The position numbers were made by a program, and so were the translations under genes. Below, one piece after another: positions 28,690 to 37,283 of a stretch of DNA of 64,000 nucleotides (positions within the stretch are counted from its first letter, which is position 1; every line of letters starts with the position of its first letter). Source of the stretch: Geodermatophilus sp. DF01-2 (GTDB taxonomy: Bacteria > Actinomycetota > Actinomycetes > Mycobacteriales > Geodermatophilaceae); the NCBI RefSeq assembly GCF_004571065.1, contig NZ_SPQN01000001.1, positions 109,834 to 173,833 on the forward strand, given 5' to 3'. The notes under the pieces are model-generated. The model was not told where the DNA came from, did not search any database, and saw only the letters and a list, made by a program, of their open reading frames with translations.

Positions 28690-29151
28690 TCAGAGGTAGC
28701 GGCGGTAGACGACGGTGGCGACCATCGCCGGCTTGCTGGCGCCCTCCACCTCGACGGTGACGTCCATGTTCATCGCGATGCCGCCGTCGAACGGCGTCGC
28801 GGAGGCCAGTGTCGCGCCCGCCCGCACCCGGCTGCCGACCGGCACCGGTGACGGGAAGCGCACCTTCTCGGTGCCGTAGTTGACGCCCATCCGGAAACCC
28901 TCGATCTCCACGATGTGCGGCAGCAGCGAGGGGATGAGGGACAGCGTCAGATAGCCGTGCGCCACCGGCCCGCCGAACGGGCTCTCCCGCCTCGCGCGCT
29001 CCGGGTCGACGTGGATCCACTGGTGGTCGCCGGTGGCGTCGGCGAACTGGTTGACCTGCTCCTGGGTGATCTCGACCCAGTCGCTGTAGCCGAGGTGCTC
29101 CCCGACGAGGCCCTGCACACCCTCGACGCCCTGCACCGTCGTCGTTGCCAT
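28690..29151 (-). CDS. MaoC family enoyl-CoA hydratase
   Basis: 153 residues, single hot-dog domain, ribosome-binding site AAGGAGA. FADATGDHQWIHVDPERA carries the catalytic Asp-x4-His of R-specific enoyl-CoA hydratases, followed by SPFGGPVAHGYLTLSLIP. It hydrates 2-enoyl-CoA to (R)-3-hydroxyacyl-CoA. Divergent from folP2. Confidence 0.9.
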   Translation of the reverse strand: MATTTVQGVEGVQGLVGEHLGYSDWVEITQEQVNQFADATGDHQWIHVDPERARRESPFGGPVAHGYLTLSLIPSLLPHIVEIEGFRMGVNYGTEKVRFPSPVPVGSRVRAGATLASATPFDGGIAMNMDVTVEVEGASKPAMVATVVYRRYL

Positions 29152-29224
29152 CGCGCCGTCTCCTTCCGTCGTGCGGTCTGGTTGGCAGACTCCACCACAC
29201 GTGTACCGGACGGGAGAGGGCGGC

Positions 29225-30085
29225 GTGCTGCGACTGGGGTCCGTGGACGTGCCGCCCGGCCGGCTGGTGGTCATGGCCATCGTCAACCGCACCCCGGACT
29301 CGTTCTACGACCGCGGCGCGACCTACGAGCTCGCCGCCGCCGTCGAGCGGGTGGACCGGGTGGTCGCCGAGGGCGCGGACATGGTGGACGTCGGCGGGGT
29401 CAAGGCCGCGCCCGGCGAGGAAGTGGACGCCGCCGAGGAGATCCGTCGCACCGTCGACCTGGTCGCCGCCGTCCGCGCCGCCCACCCGACCCTGCCCATC
29501 TCGATCGACACCTGGCGGGCGGAGGTGGCCCGGGAGGCGCTGGCCGCCGGCGCCGACGTCGTCAACGACGCGTGGGGCGGCGTCGACCCGGAACTCGCGG
29601 CGGTGGCGGCCGAAGCCGGCGCCGGGATCGTCTGCACCCACGCCGGCGGGCTGCCACCGCGCACCCGGCCGCACCGGGTGACCTACGGCGACGTCGTGGC
29701 CGACGTGGTCACCCGGACGACGGCGCTCGCCGAGGCCGCGGTCGCCGCCGGCGTCGCCCCCGAGCGGGTGCTGGTCGACCCGGGGCACGACTTCGGCAAG
29801 AACACCCGGCACTCGCTGGAGGTCACCCGCCGGCTCGACGAGCTGGTGGCCACCGGCTGGCCGGTGCTGGTGGCGCTGTCGAACAAGGACTTCGTCGGCG
29901 AGACCCTCGACGTCCCACTGGAAGCGCGGCTCACCGGGACGCTGGCGGCGACCGCGGTGAGCGCCTGGCTGGGGGCGACGGTGTTCCGTGCCCACGACGT
30001 CGCGGCGACCCGCCAGACGCTGGACATGGTGGCGTCCATCCGCGGCGACCGACGGCCGGCCCGCACCACCCGCGGCCTCGCCTGA
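29225..30085 (+). CDS. folP2: Dihydropteroate synthase-like protein FolP2
   Basis: 286 residues from GTG 29225 (an upstream GTG at 29201 is possible). MAIVNRTPDSFYDRGATYE, DMVDVGGVKAAPGEEVD, SIDTWRAEVA, NDAWGGVDPELAAVA, VLVDPGHDFGKNT, VALSNKDFVGETLDV and the tail MVASIRGDRRPARTTRGLA match the actinobacterial FolP2 (Rv1207) class rather than true FolP1. FolP2 is reported not to support dihydropteroate synthesis, so the role is probably different. The neighbours are not folate genes, which fits. Confidence 0.88.
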   Translation: MLRLGSVDVPPGRLVVMAIVNRTPDSFYDRGATYELAAAVERVDRVVAEGADMVDVGGVKAAPGEEVDAAEEIRRTVDLVAAVRAAHPTLPISIDTWRAEVAREALAAGADVVNDAWGGVDPELAAVAAEAGAGIVCTHAGGLPPRTRPHRVTYGDVVADVVTRTTALAEAAVAAGVAPERVLVDPGHDFGKNTRHSLEVTRRLDELVATGWPVLVALSNKDFVGETLDVPLEARLTGTLAATAVSAWLGATVFRAHDVAATRQTLDMVASIRGDRRPARTTRGLA

Positions 30086-30106
30086 GGCGCCTGGCTGCCC
30101 AGCAAA

Positions 30107-30186
30107 GATCAGCTGAGCTGGTCGTTCCCGCTCCTGGCTCACCACTGGTCGTGAGCCAGGAGCCGAAACGACCAGCTGACCTGATC
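30107..30186. repeat. 80-bp palindrome downstream of folP2
   Basis: Outer arms GATCAGCTGAGCTGGTCGTT (30107-30126) and the near-complement at 30167-30186, inner arms GCTCCTGGCTCAC and GTGAGCCAGGAGC (perfect), 8-nt loop. It ends 36 bp before the thioesterase start. One copy in this window; the design suggests a mobile palindrome family distinct from the others. Confidence 0.8.
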
Positions 30187-30222
30187 ATCGGGGCCGCTGG
30201 AGGCCCGGCTACCTTGCCGGCC

Positions 30223-30648
30223 ATGGCCGCTACCGGGTTCCTCACCGTCGACGAGCTCAACGACCTGCTGCCGGGCACCTTGCCGGGACTGCTGGGCATC
30301 GTCATCGACACGCACGAGCGCGGGCGGCTGACCTCGCACCTCGACGTCCGCCCCGAGCTGCTGGCGCCCAACGGGTACCTGCACGCCGGCACGGTGGTCA
30401 CCCTCGCCGACACCAGCTGCGGGCTGCCCACCCGCGCGCTGCTGCCGGAGGGGTCCAGCGGGTTCACCACCATCGAGCTCAAGAGCAACCACCTGGGCAC
30501 CGCCCGCGAGGGGCGGCTGAGCTGCGACGCGACGAACGTGCACGCCGGCCGGACGACGCAGGTCTGGGACGCCGTGGTGCGCAACACCGACACCGGCAGG
30601 ACCATCGCGCTGTTCCGGTGCACGCAGTCGGTGCTCTGGCCCCGCTGA
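30223..30648 (+). CDS. PaaI-type hot-dog thioesterase
   Basis: 141 residues. LAPNGYLHAGTVVTLADTSCG has the Asn/Gly-x-x-H-G-G-like signature of the 4HBT/PaaI family (here YLHAG), and TTIELKSNHLGTAREGRL is the usual second motif. It hydrolyses aryl- or acyl-CoA thioesters. ATG 30223 was chosen because a TACCTT box (30210-30215) ends 7 nt before, indicating leaderless expression. Confidence 0.86.
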   Translation: MAATGFLTVDELNDLLPGTLPGLLGIVIDTHERGRLTSHLDVRPELLAPNGYLHAGTVVTLADTSCGLPTRALLPEGSSGFTTIELKSNHLGTAREGRLSCDATNVHAGRTTQVWDAVVRNTDTGRTIALFRCTQSVLWPR

Positions 30649-30745
30649 GGGGAACCGGTCCACAACCGGCGGGTAACCCCCTTGTGGCCCCGGCCACCGG
30701 AGATGTGAGACTGGCGCCACACCGACGCGAGAAGGAGCTGCACCC

Positions 30746-32347
30746 GTGGCGCTGGCCAGCCGATACCCCGACGTCGAGATCCCGGACGTCTCCGTCCCCG
30801 AGTTCGTCCTCGCAGCCGGCCGGGACAGGCCCGACGCTCCCGCGCTGATCGACGGCCTCAAGGGCGACGTCATCACCCACGGCCAGCTGGCCGGGCACGT
30901 CGACCGGGTGGCGGCCGCGCTGCACGCGCGAGGCCTGCGCAAGGGCGACGTCGTGGCGGTCTTCTGCCCCAACACCCCCTGGTTCCCCGTGGTGTTCCAC
31001 GGCATCGCCGCCGCCGGCTGCGTCATGTCGCCGATCAACTCCCTGTACACGCCCGACGAGATCGCCTTCCAGCTGCGTGACTCCGGCGCGAAGGTCCTCA
31101 TCACCGTCTCGCCGTTCCTCGACCGCGCGATGGCCGCCGTCGAGAAGTCGCCGGTCGACGAGGTCGTCGTCATGGACGGCGCGGAGGGCCACGCCTCGCT
31201 GCTCGACCTGCTGACCACCGACGCGCCGTCGGTCCAGGTCGACATCGACCCGGCCAACGACCTGGTCACGCTGCCCTACTCCAGCGGGACCACCGGGCTG
31301 CCCAAGGGGGTCATGCTGACCCACCGCAACCTGGTGGCCAACGTGGCCCAGTGTCGCCCGCTGATCGAGCTCGGCGAGGACGAGCGGATCATCGCCGTCC
31401 TGCCGTTCTTCCACATCTACGGGCTCACCGTGCTGATGAACCAGGGCCTGGCGTGGGGCGGGGCAGTCGTGACGCTGCCGCGGTTCGACCTCGAGGACTT
31501 CCTCCGCACCATCCAGGACCACAAGATCACCCGGGCCTTCGTGGCGCCGCCCATCCTGCTGGCCATGGCCAAGCACCCGCTGGTCGACCAGTACGACCTC
31601 TCCTCGCTGACCGCGATCCTGTCGGGCGCCGCGCCGCTCGACGAGCAGCTCGCGCTCGCCGCCGAGCAGCGGCTGCGCAAGGGCGCCGACACCGGCGTGA
31701 GCGTGGCCCAGGGCTACGGGATGACCGAGCTGTCCCCGGTGTCGCACACCACCCCCGACGAAGGCCGCGAGCCGGAGGGTGCGGCCCCCGACTCGGTGCC
31801 GAAGGGCTCGGTCGGCTTCGCCATCCCGAACACCGAGTGCCGGCTGGTCGACCCCGGCACCGGCGAGGACGCCGCGCCCGGTGAGCGCGGCGAGCTGTGG
31901 GTCCGCGGCCCGCAGGTCATGAAGGGCTACCTGAACAACCCCGAGGCGACCGCGGACACGGTCGACGCCGAGGGGTGGCTGCACACCGGCGACGTCGCGG
32001 TCGTCGACGACAACGGCTGCTACACCGTCGTCGACCGGGTCAAGGAACTGATCAAGTACAAGGGCTACCAGGTGGCCCCGGCCGAGCTCGAGGCCGTGCT
32101 GATCGGCCACCCGGAGATCGCCGACGCCGCGGTCATCGGTGTCCCGGACAAGGAGAGCGGCGAGGAGCTGCCCAAGGCCTTCGTCGTCCGCGCCGCGGAC
32201 TCCGCGCTCACCGAGGACGCCGTCATCGAGTACATGGCCGGCAAGGTGGCGCCGCACAAGAAGATCCGCTTCGTCGAGTTCCTCGAGACGGTGCCGAAGT
32301 CCGCGGCCGGCAAGATCCTGCGCAAGGAACTCCGGGCGCAGGGCTGA
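30746..32347 (+). CDS. Acyl-CoA ligase of the 4-coumarate--CoA ligase group
   Basis: 533 residues, GTG start after GAAGGAG. AMP-forming: carboxylate + ATP + CoA to acyl-CoA. Motifs in order: YSSGTTGLPKGVMLTHRN (P-loop), GYGMTELSPVSH, WLHTGDVAVVDDNG, ELIKYKGYQVAPAELE and the catalytic lysine in PKSAAGKILRKEL. The plant/actinobacterial 4CL-like class. The thioesterase just upstream may proofread or recycle its products. Natural substrate unknown. Confidence 0.92.
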   Translation: MALASRYPDVEIPDVSVPEFVLAAGRDRPDAPALIDGLKGDVITHGQLAGHVDRVAAALHARGLRKGDVVAVFCPNTPWFPVVFHGIAAAGCVMSPINSLYTPDEIAFQLRDSGAKVLITVSPFLDRAMAAVEKSPVDEVVVMDGAEGHASLLDLLTTDAPSVQVDIDPANDLVTLPYSSGTTGLPKGVMLTHRNLVANVAQCRPLIELGEDERIIAVLPFFHIYGLTVLMNQGLAWGGAVVTLPRFDLEDFLRTIQDHKITRAFVAPPILLAMAKHPLVDQYDLSSLTAILSGAAPLDEQLALAAEQRLRKGADTGVSVAQGYGMTELSPVSHTTPDEGREPEGAAPDSVPKGSVGFAIPNTECRLVDPGTGEDAAPGERGELWVRGPQVMKGYLNNPEATADTVDAEGWLHTGDVAVVDDNGCYTVVDRVKELIKYKGYQVAPAELEAVLIGHPEIADAAVIGVPDKESGEELPKAFVVRAADSALTEDAVIEYMAGKVAPHKKIRFVEFLETVPKSAAGKILRKELRAQG

Positions 32348-32349
32348 AG

Positions 32350-32393
32350 GAGGACCCCGCCCCCAACCCTTCGTAGCAGGAGCCGGGGCGGGG
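32350..32393. repeat. Short family B-like hairpin
   Basis: CCCCGCCCC (32355-32363) pairs perfectly with GGGGCGGGG (32385-32393); the sequence begins AAGGAGGACC and has a CTTCGTAGCAGG centre, a diverged form of the family B core. It lies 7 bp after the CoA ligase stop, so likely a terminator. Confidence 0.6.
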
Positions 32394-32504
32394 CCGCCGG
32401 AGGTCTCAGCCGGCCGCACCCGTTGCGGCCGGCGCCGCGCCGCGTCCGGGGTCCCGCCACGACCTGTCGCCCCAGGTGATCAGGAGGCAGCCGCCGGAGC
32501 GACG

Positions 32505-34013
32505 TCAGCGGGCCGTCGCGAGCTCAGGAGTCCCCGCTGCGCGCCCGGCGGTCGCCGCGCGCGCGATAGCCCGCAGGTCGAGCTCCGGCAGCAACCGGGT
32601 GTGCGCGCCGACCCGCACGAGCGGCGCCGTACGCAGTGTCGCGCCACGTTCCTCGGCGGATCCCCGGACCTGCTGCCCCTCGTCCCGCCAGGTCAGCGGG
32701 TCGATCGAGCGCAGCACGTCCACGGCGAAGGCCGCCAGCTCTCCGTCGACGCTGACCAGCAGGACGCAGGACGTCTCCGTCGGGGGCCGCTGCCCGCGTC
32801 CGAGCAGAGTCGACAGGCAGAAGACGGGGACGGCGGTGCGCCGGTGCACGATGGTCCCCAGCAGGCCGTCGACCGCCGTGTCGGTGAGCGAGGCCGGATG
32901 CGGCAGGATCTCGACGATCTGTTCCAGCTGGACCGCGACGTCCACACCCACGGAGAAGGTCAGGTAGCTCGGCGCCCCGGTGGCCGTCGCGGCCGCTACG
33001 GCGGCGGCCGTCGCAGCGCCGTCGCCGCGGTCCGTCGTGGAGGCGACGGCGGTGTTGACCGACGCGAAGCCGGACATCTGCGGGTCCGCCAGCAGCGCGT
33101 CACCGGCCAGCACCAGACAGTCCCCGACACCGTCGACCTCGACCATGCCGGTCACCAGCTCCGGCCGCGCCACGGCGTAGGAGGGCAGCGGCAGGACGTC
33201 GGCGGCGGGCACCTCGGCGAGTTCGAGCAGCGCGGTGAGCGCGAGGACCACGTAGCCGGTTCCCAGGTCGAGGACCAGTCCTGCGCCGGTCTGGTCCCGG
33301 CCGAGCCGGCCGAGCCCGAGCAGGGCCAGCGGGTCCACGACCGGCACCTCCCGCTCGGCGTAGGTGATCACGCCCGGGCAGGTCGGGCCCGACAGCACCG
33401 AGGCGCGCAGGTCGGGCGTGGGCAGCGTCGTGTGGACGTGGGCCGCGTCGATGGCGAAGCGGTGGTCGCCACAGCGGACGACGGTCAGCATCCGCGCCGC
33501 CCCGCTGCCCCGGCCCCGGCTGTGGACGGCTGCGGTCTTCCGCGTGACGTCGTCCACGGTCGGCACGCCGGGGCGGCTGAGCACCGCAGCGGCGTCCAGC
33601 ACGCTGTGCGCCCGCCCGGTCTCCGGGTGACGGAAGGTGTGCGAGAAGAGCAGCCGCTCGCCGTGCGCCCGGGCCGCCACCAGCGCGGACGACGGCAGCT
33701 GCGTCACCCCGCGGACCTCGTCGGCCAGCAGGCCGAGCACCTGGCCGTCGTGGGCGACGACCACGACGACCTGGTCCGGACGCCGCTCGTCGGGCCGGCC
33801 GATGATCGGCCGCAGGTCGACGACCGGCAGCACGAGTCGGCGCAACTCGATCGCGCCGAGCAGGCCGGGCGCAGACGCCGGTAGCCCGGCCAGCTGCAGC
33901 GGACACGGCACGACCTCGCGCAGCGCGGAGAGCGGCAGCGCGACGTCCATGCCGGCCAGCCGCAGCAGGCCGTAGACGACGTCGCCGGCGGCGTCCGCCG
34001 CCTCGTCGGTCAC
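32505..34013 (-). CDS. Triple CheW-domain chemotaxis coupling protein
   Basis: 502 residues from GTG 34011-34013. Three consecutive CheW-like domains (about 10-150, 170-310, 325-490), each with the family pattern of a variable first strand, VVDLRPIIG / VVDPLALLG / VFCLSTLLG, and a closing VLLV or VLAL strand. CheW proteins couple chemoreceptors to the CheA kinase. It begins 9 bp after the receptor gene on the same strand, so they are an operon. Three CheW units in one chain are uncommon; no cheA, cheY or cheB lies in the window. Confidence 0.85.
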   Translation of the reverse strand: MTDEAADAAGDVVYGLLRLAGMDVALPLSALREVVPCPLQLAGLPASAPGLLGAIELRRLVLPVVDLRPIIGRPDERRPDQVVVVVAHDGQVLGLLADEVRGVTQLPSSALVAARAHGERLLFSHTFRHPETGRAHSVLDAAAVLSRPGVPTVDDVTRKTAAVHSRGRGSGAARMLTVVRCGDHRFAIDAAHVHTTLPTPDLRASVLSGPTCPGVITYAEREVPVVDPLALLGLGRLGRDQTGAGLVLDLGTGYVVLALTALLELAEVPAADVLPLPSYAVARPELVTGMVEVDGVGDCLVLAGDALLADPQMSGFASVNTAVASTTDRGDGAATAAAVAAATATGAPSYLTFSVGVDVAVQLEQIVEILPHPASLTDTAVDGLLGTIVHRRTAVPVFCLSTLLGRGQRPPTETSCVLLVSVDGELAAFAVDVLRSIDPLTWRDEGQQVRGSAEERGATLRTAPLVRVGAHTRLLPELDLRAIARAATAGRAAGTPELATAR

Positions 34014-34022
34014 CCCTGCCCC

Positions 34023-36839
34023 TCAGGAGCCCGAGCGGGCGAGTTCGGCGATGAGCTGGTCGACGGCGCGGGAGGTCGTCTGCTGGGCGCGGGTGGCCTC
34101 CGAGATGCTCCGGATGGCGTCGTTGGTGCGGGTGACGCTCCCGACGATCTGCTCGAAGGCGGTCTCGGCCCGCCGCGACACCTCCGATCCCTGCTGCACC
34201 CGCTCGGCCGACTCGTCGATCAGCTTGCCGATCTGCTGCGCTGCCTCGAAGGAGCGCTCGGCGAGCTTGCGCACCTCGCCGGCCACGATGGAGAAGCCGA
34301 CGCCGTGCTCACCCGCCCGCGCCGCTTCGATCGAGGCGTTGAAGGCCAGCAGGTTGGTCTGGTTGGCGATCTCCCCCATGACGCGGACGATCTCGGTGAT
34401 CGCCACGGAGGACTTCTGGATCAGGCCGATGGCCTCCAGCGAGGCGCGCAACGCCTCGACACCGCGCTCGGCGTTGCCCTGGGTCTCCTCCGCCAGCCCG
34501 GTGGCGGTCTGCGAGTTCCGCACGACGCTCTCGATGGATGCCGACAGCTCGCCGACCAGATCTGTCATCTCCTGCGCGCCCGCCTCGACGCGCCGCTCGC
34601 GCACGACCTGTTCGGTGACGTCGTAGGCGTACTTGACCACCTTCACGGGCTTGCCGTCGAGGTCGAGGATCGGGTTGTAGGTCGCCTGGATGTACACGTC
34701 GCGGCCAAACTTGCCGCGGCGGTGGAAGCGCCCGGCGATGACCTCGCCCTTGCCGAGGGCCAGCCAGAAGTCGCGGTACTCCTGCGAACGGATGTAGTCG
34801 TCGTCGCAGAACTCGCTGTGGTGGTGCCCGACGATCTCCCGCGCCGAGTAGCCCATGGTGCGCAGGAAGTTCTCGTTGGCGCCGAGGACGTTGCCCTCGA
34901 GGTCGAACTCGATGACCGCCTGGGCGCGGTCGACCGCGTCCACCCGCGCCGCGACCTCCGCCCTGCGCAGCTTCTCCTCGGTCACGTCCATGGCGAACTT
35001 GACGACCTTGAACGGCCTGCCGGTCTCGTCGAGGATCGGGTTATAGGTCGCCTGGATCCACACGTCCCGGCCGTCCTTGGCCATCCGGCGGTACTCCCCG
35101 CTGTGGTAGTCGCCGTTGCCGAGCTTGCGCCAGAACTCGCGGTAGGTGTCGGACGCCGCGTAGGCCGGGTCGCAGAACATCGAGTGGTGCTTGTCCTGGA
35201 CCTCGCTGGCGCTGTAGCCCATGACCTGCAGGAATTTCCGGTTGGCGGCGAGCACCGTGCCGTCGAGGTCGAACTCGATCACCGCCTGAGCTCGCTCGAT
35301 GGCGGCCACCTTGCCGAGGTACTCGGCGTTGCGCCGCTTCTCGCGGGTGATGTCCGAAGCGAACTTGACGACCTTCAGCGGACGGCCGTTCTCGTCGAGG
35401 ATCGGGTTGTAGGTGGCCTGCAGCCACACTTCACGCCCGTCCTTGTCGAGGCGCCTGAACTCGCCGGCCTCGAACTTGCCCTTGCCGAGACGCTCCCAAA
35501 ACTCCACGTAGGCGTCGGACGCGGCGTGGGTGGGGTCGACGAAGATGCGGTGGTGCTTGCCCCGGATCTCGGGGAGCGTGTACCCCACGGTGTCGAGGAA
35601 GTTCTGGTTGGCCGTGAGGATGCGGCCCTTGAGGTCGAACTCGATGACCGCCTGTGCTCGGTCGATGGCCGCGACCTTGCCCCTGTAGTCGGCGCCCTGC
35701 AGCTTGGCCTCGGTGATGTCCGTGGCGAACTTGACGACCTTCAGCGGTTTGCCGGTGTCGTCGAGGATCGGGTTGTAGGTGGCCTGCAGCCACACCTCGC
35801 GGCCGCCCTTGGCGACGCGCAGGAACTCCCCGCTCTCGAAGGCGCCGCTGGCCAGGCGCTCCCAGAACTGGGTGTACTCCTCGCTGGTGGCCACCTCCGG
35901 CTGGCAGAACATCCGGTGGTGCCTGCCCTGGACCTCGTGCAGGGCGTAGCCCATGGTCTCCAGGAAGTTCTTGTTGGCGGCGATCACCGTGCCGTCGACG
36001 GCGAACTCGATCACCGCCTGCGCCCGGTCGATCGCCGCGACCCGGCCGCGGAACTCGGCGTCGGCCAGCTTGGCGGCGGTGATGTCGTTGGCGAACTTGA
36101 CGATCTTCAGCGGGGCGCCGGTGTCGTCGAGGATCGGGTTGTAGGTGGCCTGCAGCCACACCTCGCGGCCGCCCTTGGCCAGCCGCCGGTAGACCCCGCC
36201 CTCGAACATGCCCTGACCGAGCCGCTCCCAGAAGTGGGCGTAGTCGTCACCGGCGGCCTGCACCGGGTCGACGAACATCCGGTGGTGCTTGCCCGTGATT
36301 TCCTGCAGCCGGTACCCCATCAGGTCGAGGAAGTTCCGGTTGGCCGTCAGCACGGTGCCGTCGAGAGCGAACTCGACGACCGCCTGCGAGCGGTCCATCG
36401 CCGAGACCGCGGCGCGCTGCTCGGCGGCCTCGACCACCCGGTCAGTGACGTCGGTGGCCAGCTTGACGATCTTCCGGGGCTTGCCGGCCTCGTCCAGGAT
36501 GGGGTTGTAGGTCGCCCGCAGCCACACCACCCGGCCGTCCTTGGCCAGCCGCTTGTAGACGCCGGCCTCGAACGCGCCACCGCCGAGCCGGCGCCAGAAG
36601 TCGGCGTACTCGGCACTGTCGGCCAGCTCCGGCTCGCAGAAGATCCGGTGGTGCTCGCCGCGGACCTCCGTGAGCTCGTAGCCCATCGTGGACGAGAAGT
36701 TCTCGTTCGCGGTCAGCACCGTGCCGTCGAGGCCGAACTCGATCACTGCCTGGGAGCGGTGGATGGCGTCGAGGACGCCGCGCATCTCCAGCAGCGTGAG
36801 GTCGTCGGCGGCGGACGAGGTGGCGGCGGACTGCGGCAC
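34023..36839 (-). CDS. Soluble methyl-accepting chemotaxis protein with six tandem PAS domains
   Basis: 938 residues from GTG 36837-36839. Six PAS/PAC units of 122 residues each (about 25-755), every one opening with a D/H-R-[SA]-QAVIEF motif and closing with ATYNPILD...KVVKFA, then a short MCP signalling domain. Its tip is [37 protein letters not shown]. No membrane segment: a cytoplasmic receptor, and several HHR(I/M)F motifs suggest PAS ligand binding such as haem or FAD. The GTG start was chosen over ATGs at 36920 and 37013 because GGAG precedes it, a promoter-like element lies just upstream, and the longer forms would be encoded by a palindromic repeat. Confidence 0.88.
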   Translation of the reverse strand: MPQSAATSSAADDLTLLEMRGVLDAIHRSQAVIEFGLDGTVLTANENFSSTMGYELTEVRGEHHRIFCEPELADSAEYADFWRRLGGGAFEAGVYKRLAKDGRVVWLRATYNPILDEAGKPRKIVKLATDVTDRVVEAAEQRAAVSAMDRSQAVVEFALDGTVLTANRNFLDLMGYRLQEITGKHHRMFVDPVQAAGDDYAHFWERLGQGMFEGGVYRRLAKGGREVWLQATYNPILDDTGAPLKIVKFANDITAAKLADAEFRGRVAAIDRAQAVIEFAVDGTVIAANKNFLETMGYALHEVQGRHHRMFCQPEVATSEEYTQFWERLASGAFESGEFLRVAKGGREVWLQATYNPILDDTGKPLKVVKFATDITEAKLQGADYRGKVAAIDRAQAVIEFDLKGRILTANQNFLDTVGYTLPEIRGKHHRIFVDPTHAASDAYVEFWERLGKGKFEAGEFRRLDKDGREVWLQATYNPILDENGRPLKVVKFASDITREKRRNAEYLGKVAAIERAQAVIEFDLDGTVLAANRKFLQVMGYSASEVQDKHHSMFCDPAYAASDTYREFWRKLGNGDYHSGEYRRMAKDGRDVWIQATYNPILDETGRPFKVVKFAMDVTEEKLRRAEVAARVDAVDRAQAVIEFDLEGNVLGANENFLRTMGYSAREIVGHHHSEFCDDDYIRSQEYRDFWLALGKGEVIAGRFHRRGKFGRDVYIQATYNPILDLDGKPVKVVKYAYDVTEQVVRERRVEAGAQEMTDLVGELSASIESVVRNSQTATGLAEETQGNAERGVEALRASLEAIGLIQKSSVAITEIVRVMGEIANQTNLLAFNASIEAARAGEHGVGFSIVAGEVRKLAERSFEAAQQIGKLIDESAERVQQGSEVSRRAETAFEQIVGSVTRTNDAIRSISEATRAQQTTSRAVDQLIAELARSGS

Positions 36840-36878
36840 GGGACGCTCCGAGGGGGCACGGAGGACGAAGACCTCCTC

Positions 36879-36905
36879 ATTTCGGCGCGGAGCCACCCGC
36901 CTCAA
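36879..36905 (-). promoter_or_regulatory. Sigma-28 (FliA/WhiG)-like promoter of the chemoreceptor
   Basis: On the minus strand TTGA (36902-36905), a 15-bp spacer and GCCGAAAT (36879-36886). The -10 differs from GCCGATAT by one base; the -35 is a weak TAAA match. Predicted transcription start near 36871, about 32 nt before the GTG start. Confidence 0.35.
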
Positions 36906-36932
36906 GCCGAGAGGTGGCATGACTCCAACTTC

Positions 36933-37003
36933 GGCCCCCTCCAGGGCCTCCGAAGCCTGCGAGGGGGGCCAGGACGGCGGCCCCCCTGCAGGACCCTGTT
37001 GGC
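36933..37003. repeat. Family B element, copy upstream of chemoreceptor
   Basis: Arms GGCCCCCTC (36933-36941) and GAGGGGGGCC (36961-36970) around CCGAAGCCTGC, followed by GGCCCCCCTGCAGGACCCTG. Somewhat rearranged compared with other copies. It keeps the receptor frame open by chance. Confidence 0.6.
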
Positions 37004-37063
37004 GAATCTGCATCGGTGATGCCGTGGACTCTCACTGCAGGGCGGCCTCAGGGGACCCGAGCC

Positions 37064-37126
37064 GGGTGATGTGCAGTTGTGGCGGGTTCTCCCCCCGGCG
37101 AAAGGCGCCACGACCGCACATCACCC
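37064..37126. repeat. 21-bp-stem palindrome, separate family
   Basis: Left arm 37064-37084 starts GGGTGATGTGC; right arm 37106-37126 ends GCACATCACCC. 19 of 21 pairs match and the other two are G:T compatible; loop 21 nt. It lies in the divergent region between chemoreceptor and quinone oxidoreductase. Confidence 0.8.
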
Positions 37127-37162
37127 ACGGCGCGGCCACCTGGTGACTCGTCCAGGGGTCTG

Positions 37163-37270
37163 ACCAACAGGGTCCTGCAGGGTCCCGGCGCGAGCCTGCG
37201 AGCGGCGAGGGGTGGCCCCGTCCAGGGCACCGCCCCGAGCCTGCGAGGGGTGGGGAGGGCGGGGTCCTTC
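37163..37270. repeat. Two family B elements in tandem, inverted
   Basis: First a partial copy (GTCCTGCAGGGTCCC, core GAGCCTGCGAGCGG), then a full copy with arms GGCCCCGTCC (37214-37223) and GGCGGGGTCC (37258-37267) around GAGCCTGCGAGG. The last bases run directly into the TAGGGT -10 box of the next gene. Confidence 0.75.
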
Positions 37271-37283
37271 TAGGGTCGAGGGC

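Noticed and set aside
29225..30085. True dihydropteroate synthase FolP1
   Set aside because: Motifs match the FolP2 group, and no folate genes (folK, folB, folE) are adjacent.
36840..37013. Chemoreceptor start at ATG 37013 or 36920
   Set aside because: These would translate a palindromic element and the predicted promoter; GTG 36839 has a ribosome-binding site and begins before the first PAS unit.
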